A DNA stretch of 24,092 bases from a virus. The notes below the pieces were generated by a model. That model saw only the letters and a list, made by a program, of their open reading frames with translations. It did no database searches and had not been told where the DNA came from. How positions within the stretch are numbered: position 1 is the first letter of the stretch; every line of letters begins with the position of its first letter. The translations under genes and the position numbers were made by a program. Location of the stretch: the IMG/VR virus record IMGVR_UViG_3300025853_000645, positions 1 to 24,092 of that record, one strand, 5' to 3'. Shown here one piece after another: positions 20,621 to 24,092 of the stretch.

Positions 20621-20896
20621 TTACCATTTGACTTTGTTAGCCCAGTAAGCTGCTGACATCTTTCCTTTCGAGATGTTCTTCTTATGTCTCGCCTTAAAAG
20701 ACTTCCTACGGGCTTTCTCAGCCGCTGTCTTAGGACTTTTACCCGCACCCTTTACTCCCTGTTGTCCGAAACGAATAAGCTTCTCTTTGCCGCCCTCACA
20801 GGCTTTCACAACGTGTGATTTCTTAGGATGAGAAGGTGTTCGCCTTGGCTTATTGCAAGGCATATTCTTCTTGCTTGTAGTCTTTTTCTTAGGCAT
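20621..20896 (-). CDS. Small basic conserved phage protein, 91 aa
   Basis: ATG 20896 shares a base with the previous stop. Lys/Arg-rich throughout, with N-terminal PKKKTTSKKN, middle SHVVKACEGGKEKLIRFG and C-terminus RRKSFKARHKKNISKGKMSAAYWANKVKW. The IRFGQQG...KSFKARH...AAYWA.KVKW pattern recurs in marine phage genomes among late genes; function unknown. Possibly DNA-binding and packaged in the virion. Last gene before the terminator. Confidence 0.7.
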   Translation of the reverse strand: MPKKKTTSKKNMPCNKPRRTPSHPKKSHVVKACEGGKEKLIRFGQQGVKGAGKSPKTAAEKARRKSFKARHKKNISKGKMSAAYWANKVKW

Positions 20897-21012
20897 TAAT
20901 AACCTCGCTTAGCCTTACTTTTTGCTTTGCTTTTCTTAGCTCTCTCACCACGTTTAGGTAATTTAGGTGCTTTAGATTTAGTCATTTTCTTGCCACGACC
21001 AGAATAATTCAT
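20896..21012 (-). CDS. Very basic 38-aa protein
   Basis: Minus strand, ATG at 21012 with GAGGA site, stop overlapping the next ATG. The product MNYSGRGKKMTKSKAPKLPK, then a Lys/Arg/Ala tail, has 16 basic of 38 residues. Resembles protamine-like or histone-tail-like phage mini-proteins in composition. Function unknown. Confidence 0.6.
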   Translation of the reverse strand: MNYSGRGKKMTKSKAPKLPKRGERAKKSKAKSKAKRGY

Positions 21013-21014
21013 AG

Positions 21015-21248
21015 TTATTTCCTCTTTTTTCCACTAGCTGTTGTAGACCACTTTACTTTTCTTGGACCAGTTTTCTTACTGGCTTCTTTCTTGCTGATTT
21101 TAGAAGCAACTTTTTTAGGTCTGCATGCAGGATATGGTCTCTTAGAACCACCCTTAGCACTTTTACGACCACAAGGTTTGCCAGTTTTGACATCAGTCCA
21201 TTCTTCACTAAACCACTTACCGAGTCCACCTTTCTTACTTTTTGCCAC
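21015..21248 (-). CDS. Small basic conserved phage protein (DUF5872-like, tentative), 77 aa
   Basis: GTG start at 21248 with AAGG upstream, overlapping the previous gene by 14 bp. Pattern GGLGKWFSEEWTDVKTGKPCGR, then KRPYPACRPKKVASK, with Lys-rich remainder. I associate the KWF.E.W.DVKTGKPCGR..PYPACRP pattern with the DUF5872 family of phages and large viruses, from memory. Two conserved cysteines. Function unknown. Confidence 0.65.
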   Translation of the reverse strand: MAKSKKGGLGKWFSEEWTDVKTGKPCGRKSAKGGSKRPYPACRPKKVASKISKKEASKKTGPRKVKWSTTASGKKRK

Positions 21249-21414
21249 GTTTAGCTACCTTGTTGTTTCCACCTTTCCAACCACCACCTTTTTCCTTGTA
21301 CCACTTAGCAGCCCAAGCATTAGCGTATGCGGATGGATAAACTTTAAATTTCTTTTTAGCAGCAGCTTTAGCTCTCGACCAAAGTTGCGGATTAGTTGGA
21401 GTTGATTTAGACAT
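21235..21414 (-). CDS. Small basic conserved phage protein, 59 aa
   Basis: ATG 21414 shares a base with the preceding stop. Sequence NPQLWSRAKAAAKKKFKVYPSAYANAWAAKWYK then a GGGWKGGNNK tail. The F.VYPSAYAN.W pattern is very frequent in small marine phage proteins of unknown function next to virion genes. Helical, basic. Confidence 0.7.
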   Translation of the reverse strand: MSKSTPTNPQLWSRAKAAAKKKFKVYPSAYANAWAAKWYKEKGGGWKGGNNKVAKRGKK

Positions 21415-21542
21415 TACTTCCTCTTCTTTTTGTAACCAGAGGCATAAATAGCTTTACCTTGCTTTTCAGCAGCAGCCTTAGTCTTATACACTTTTCCAGA
21501 CTTGCCCCACTTATACCCACCTTTAACTTTGTGTACAGGCAT
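21414..21542 (-). CDS. Small basic conserved phage protein, 42 aa
   Basis: ATG 21542 overlaps the previous stop (ATGA). MPVHKVKGGYKWGKSGKVY then TKAAAEKQGKAIYASGYK and a Lys/Arg tail. The PV.KVKGGY.WG.SGKVY..K..AE.Q..AIYASGY pattern recurs in many phages. Function unknown; likely an abundant late protein. Confidence 0.7.
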   Translation of the reverse strand: MPVHKVKGGYKWGKSGKVYKTKAAAEKQGKAIYASGYKKKRK

Positions 21543-21799
21543 CACTTCTTCCTTGGGCGACCACCCTTTCCACCGTTGTCAGCTCTGTTAGCACTGCGTG
21601 AACGAACACGAGTATTGCTACGAGAATTACTCCCACCAGAGCGCAACGGTTTTTTATGATCCACGTCTTTACCATCGCCTTTCCTCACTTTACCAGAAGC
21701 CATTGCACGTTTACGTGCTGTGTTTCTTTTTGCTCTCTTCTTCTTTTGAGAAGGTTTGCTGTGATACGAGTCGTATTCTTTCTTATAGTTTCTTGCCAT
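21542..21799 (-). CDS. Basic HNH-like phage protein, 85 aa
   Basis: ATG 21799, overlapping the end of the transglycosylase gene. Begins MARNYKKEYDSYHSKPSQ and continues with KRAKRNTARKRAM, then GKDVDHKKPLRSGGSN and a Ser/Arg/Asn tail. DVDHKKPL..GG.N is the core of an HNH motif, and similar MARNYKKEY proteins are annotated as HNH-like in many phages, but a full set of catalytic residues and the zinc cysteines are absent. It may be a DNA-binding packaging or structural protein rather than an active nuclease. Confidence 0.7.
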   Translation of the reverse strand: MARNYKKEYDSYHSKPSQKKKRAKRNTARKRAMASGKVRKGDGKDVDHKKPLRSGGSNSRSNTRVRSRSANRADNGGKGGRPRKK

Positions 21800-22445
21800 G
21801 TTCCTCTACCTTATCGGCTGCCCACTTCTTCAATCCACCAACAGTCTTAGCTTTGTTGACAACACTCTGATTGTTTTTTATTGATCTTTCAGACATAACA
21901 TCTTCAAGTTTTGTATCATCATCACCTTGTAGTACATCAAGCCCAACACCTAAGCCTAAGAAGTGAGTGATATACAGGTTTGTTTCATTCACAGGAATGT
22001 TACGCCTCTGCATCCCTTGAGCATTTTCATCAGCCATGTACCCTGCCATTCGACGAGAAACTACAGGATCATAACGTAAATCCAATAATTCTTTATCAGA
22101 CTTACCTTGTTTTAGTTCTGGCTCATACTTATTCACAAAGTCTAAGAATGTCTTGTCTAGAAATTGGTAGTGTCCTGCTGCACCAGAGGTTTCATTAAAT
22201 GCTTTCGGATCATTACTAGATTCAATTGACCTAGAAATATCTAGATAACGAGAGTATTTTTCTTGCTTTTGAGGAGATGGTAGTGGAGCACCACTGGTTA
22301 GTGATTCCTCATATGCTTGTTGCTCAACATCATCCTGAGTGTATGTAAACTCTCTATTGTTTTGTTGCTCAAGAAATTGAATAACTTCATAGTCCTGTGT
22401 ATCATCAGGAAAGTTATAATTAATACCTTCGTAATTAACATCCAT
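21783..22445 (-). CDS. Virion lytic transglycosylase, 220 aa
   Basis: ATG 22445 overlaps the upstream stop by one base. N-terminal MDVNYEGINYNFPDDTQDYE matches the GxxYxFPDxTxD motif at the start of many phage internal virion proteins. The SLT-type domain (about 65-170) has SIESSNDP with catalytic Glu75, SGAAGHYQF (87-95) and ETNLYITHFLG (154-164). It cleaves peptidoglycan locally so the tail can pass the cell wall; the whole set suggests an ejected, virion-associated enzyme rather than an endolysin. Lies directly behind a large virion protein. Confidence 0.8.
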   Translation of the reverse strand: MDVNYEGINYNFPDDTQDYEVIQFLEQQNNREFTYTQDDVEQQAYEESLTSGAPLPSPQKQEKYSRYLDISRSIESSNDPKAFNETSGAAGHYQFLDKTFLDFVNKYEPELKQGKSDKELLDLRYDPVVSRRMAGYMADENAQGMQRRNIPVNETNLYITHFLGLGVGLDVLQGDDDTKLEDVMSERSIKNNQSVVNKAKTVGGLKKWAADKVEEHGKKL

Positions 22446-24092
22446 TACTTAAATCTCAACTGTCCATTTTCATCTCGTACAACTTCACGAGCTTCTTGCT
22501 GCATTGCCATGCCCATTTCTTGCTCACGAGATGGTAGAGGTAGATTACTGATTTGCTGACTTAAACGACCTGAACGCTTCAGCACCTGAACAGCTACTTC
22601 ATTACGAGGTTGATTGTACAAATTACTGGTAGCTGAAATGATTTTATTCAATGAAGCAATCGGACCTGCATTAATCCTTGCCATTTTCTTCTTCATCTTA
22701 CGCATCATATTCTGTTGTTCTGATCCAGTTAGTTGATTGTTTAATGCCCATTCTGTTGCAGCACGTTCGTTGATGCGGACAACCACTTGATCACCTTGCA
22801 ACTCTGGATAAACAAATGCAGTGGTTTCTGGACTATCTACGTTCTCAACATCCGATGGATAGGATGTGCCTTCTAGAACACGTTGAAGACTATTAGCTGC
22901 ACCATTACCTGCACGTTGTACATGCTTTGCCATAAGATCATTAATTGACATTTTAGCTTGAGGAGCATTTTGTAATGCTTGGCGCATACCCTCTGCTGTA
23001 GAAGGTGAGTTTAAAACATCAATGAAACTATCCACTACTTCTGGTTTATAGCTATCTCCATCTTCAAGCATTGTAGCTATATTCTCAATAATCTTGATTG
23101 AAGTGTTACGGCTTTCTTCTGTAGTAACATCAGTAGACAAGATTTTAGTTAGAGGCTGCACCAATGAACGAACGTCATCAGCTGTAGCAGCTTGTTGTTT
23201 TTCCTTAGATGGTGCAGTAGGAAGTTTATTAGGATTGTCAGGATCAGGTAGAGCAGTAGCAAAAGTTTTCATGCTCTTCGATAACAGTTTGTTAAATATT
23301 TCTACAGGAGCATTACTATTTTTTAGTATTTCAGCCACTGCAACATACGCTTTAAGCTCTGGAGATTTGTATATCTCTTGTTTAATCGTTTCAGTCTCAA
23401 ACGCATTCCAGTTTTTAAGACTATCAATTGTAGTCTTACCTTCTATCAAATCAATATAGTCTTGATAGGGAGCTACAATACGTGTTAAGATGTCTTCAAA
23501 TTGGTCTCGTGTATCAAATCCTGCTGCATATTTTTCATAAATAGAAGCAGCAGCACGTTGTGAACTTTTTAACTCTGTGATTAAAGCTGTACGATCATCT
23601 TGAGACATATTAGAAATGGTTTGAGCACTAAGCTCAGCACCATTTAAATATTTATTTACTGTTTGTTGAGCACTTGTTCGGCTTGTACCTGCATAACCTA
23701 TTTGAACACTTGGATCACTGAAGTGTTTAGAATTAGCTTTATCAACAGTATCTTGTTTAACAGCACCAATTTTAGCTGTTGTTTCTAATGATTTAAGCTG
23801 CATTTCTTTAAGGTTATTACTAGATCGAATCTCACTCAAAGCCATGTATTTTTCTTGACCTTCTTTAGTGTACACTTCCCCCGGAAGCATACCAAAGTTT
23901 GTCACAGAATCATTTGCTACTTGTGTAAGAATACGCTCTGCATCAGCTTCTTCTTCAGCCATACGAGCAAAGGCAGTTTTAGCACCTTGACCTGCCGGAT
24001 CAATACCAATAATACTAGCAGCAGCCTGTCTAAATTCACGCTCTAGTCCCGGAGTTCTAGCAATCTGCTGCTTCAACAAAGCTTCAGCTCGT
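22445..24092 (-). CDS. Large internal-virion-type protein, 3' part (5' end outside window)
   Basis: Open to the right edge for 549 codons; upstream codons at the edge (RAEALLKQQ) continue the frame, so the start is not in the window. The sequence is helical and rich in Ala, Gln, Glu and Lys, with KLNDM-like heptads, no membrane segment, ending in MAMQQEAREVVRDENGQLRFK. Size, composition and the transglycosylase directly downstream suggest an internal core/ejection protein like T7 gp15/gp16 counterparts. No recognised domain, so this is mostly context. Confidence 0.55.
   Translation of the reverse strand, partial: RAEALLKQQIARTPGLEREFRQAAASIIGIDPAGQGAKTAFARMAEEEADAERILTQVANDSVTNFGMLPGEVYTKEGQEKYMALSEIRSSNNLKEMQLKSLETTAKIGAVKQDTVDKANSKHFSDPSVQIGYAGTSRTSAQQTVNKYLNGAELSAQTISNMSQDDRTALITELKSSQRAAASIYEKYAAGFDTRDQFEDILTRIVAPYQDYIDLIEGKTTIDSLKNWNAFETETIKQEIYKSPELKAYVAVAEILKNSNAPVEIFNKLLSKSMKTFATALPDPDNPNKLPTAPSKEKQQAATADDVRSLVQPLTKILSTDVTTEESRNTSIKIIENIATMLEDGDSYKPEVVDSFIDVLNSPSTAEGMRQALQNAPQAKMSINDLMAKHVQRAGNGAANSLQRVLEGTSYPSDVENVDSPETTAFVYPELQGDQVVVRINERAATEWALNNQLTGSEQQNMMRKMKKKMARINAGPIASLNKIISATSNLYNQPRNEVAVQVLKRSGRLSQQISNLPLPSREQEMGMAMQQEAREVVRDENGQLRFK

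Noticed and set aside
21091-21870. Plus-strand frames of 60-104 codons opposite the basic mini-genes
   Set aside because: Antisense to a tightly overlapping, recognisable late gene series; their Ser/Phe/Leu-rich products are what the reverse complement of Lys/Arg-rich genes yields.
23094-23459. 121-codon plus-strand frame
   Set aside because: Antisense to the long virion-protein frame; no ribosome site or family features.
1-24092. tRNA genes, insertion sequences, integrase or repressor
   Set aside because: None recognised by eye on either strand; a covariance-model search would be needed to exclude a tRNA completely.

Overview
The window is about 24 kb of a virulent, tailed bacteriophage genome. 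It looks like a marine-type podovirus with a T7-like replication core but no visible RNA polymerase. The evidence is a T7-gp17-like tail-fibre N-terminus, internal-virion-type proteins including a lytic transglycosylase, a family-A DNA polymerase with a separate primase and helicase, a T7-gp6-like exonuclease, and a class I ribonucleotide reductase. Small genes are packed with 1-4 base overlaps, and the noncoding DNA is very AT-rich. No integrase, repressor, tRNA or CRISPR array was seen. Perfect TTATCCACA boxes and sigma70-like promoters suggest a proteobacterial host, probably gammaproteobacterial; this is inference.

Layout. (1) 1-2188, minus strand: the start of a long repetitive tail fibre running off the left edge. 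(2) 2189-3384: a 1.2-kb noncoding divergent region with a leftward promoter, at least 18 copies of CTAATAT/ATATTAG, a compact array of five DnaA-box matches, and a rightward promoter. It is the best candidate for a replication origin and control hub. (3) 3385-5061, plus strand: a first early block of four genes, including an ArdC-N/papain-like fusion, ending in a strong terminator. A second CTAATAT island follows (5062-5397). (4) 5398-9797, plus strand: about twenty mini-genes of 34-110 codons, mostly unrecognised and many very acidic, probably host-takeover or counter-defence functions. (5) 9757-20583, plus strand: the replication and nucleotide operon. It encodes primase, DnaB/gp4-type helicase, a family-A DNA polymerase split into two polypeptides around three small genes, an OB-fold-like ssDNA-binding candidate, 5'-3' exonuclease, HNH nuclease, DnaQ-like exonuclease with zinc ribbon, a DUF3310 protein, NrdB, NrdA, and a small secreted protein. 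(6) 20588-20615: a terminator hairpin between convergent operons. (7) 20621-24092, minus strand: the distal end of the late operon, with a large virion protein (partial), a transglycosylase, an HNH-like basic protein and five very small basic proteins.

How it fits together. Host RNA polymerase would start early transcription at TTGACA promoters near 3.3, 4.0 and 6.7 kb. Two of these carry a GGGGC...GCCCC hairpin exactly in the 17-bp spacer. Early small proteins would neutralise host defences and redirect the cell. The primase, helicase, split polymerase and exonuclease would copy DNA, with nucleotides supplied by host DNA breakdown and by NrdA/NrdB. The tail fibre and virion genes are transcribed in the opposite direction. 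The most unusual features are the origin-like repeat and DnaA-box region, the hairpin-in-promoter cassettes, the split polymerase, and the ArdC-N/papain fusion.
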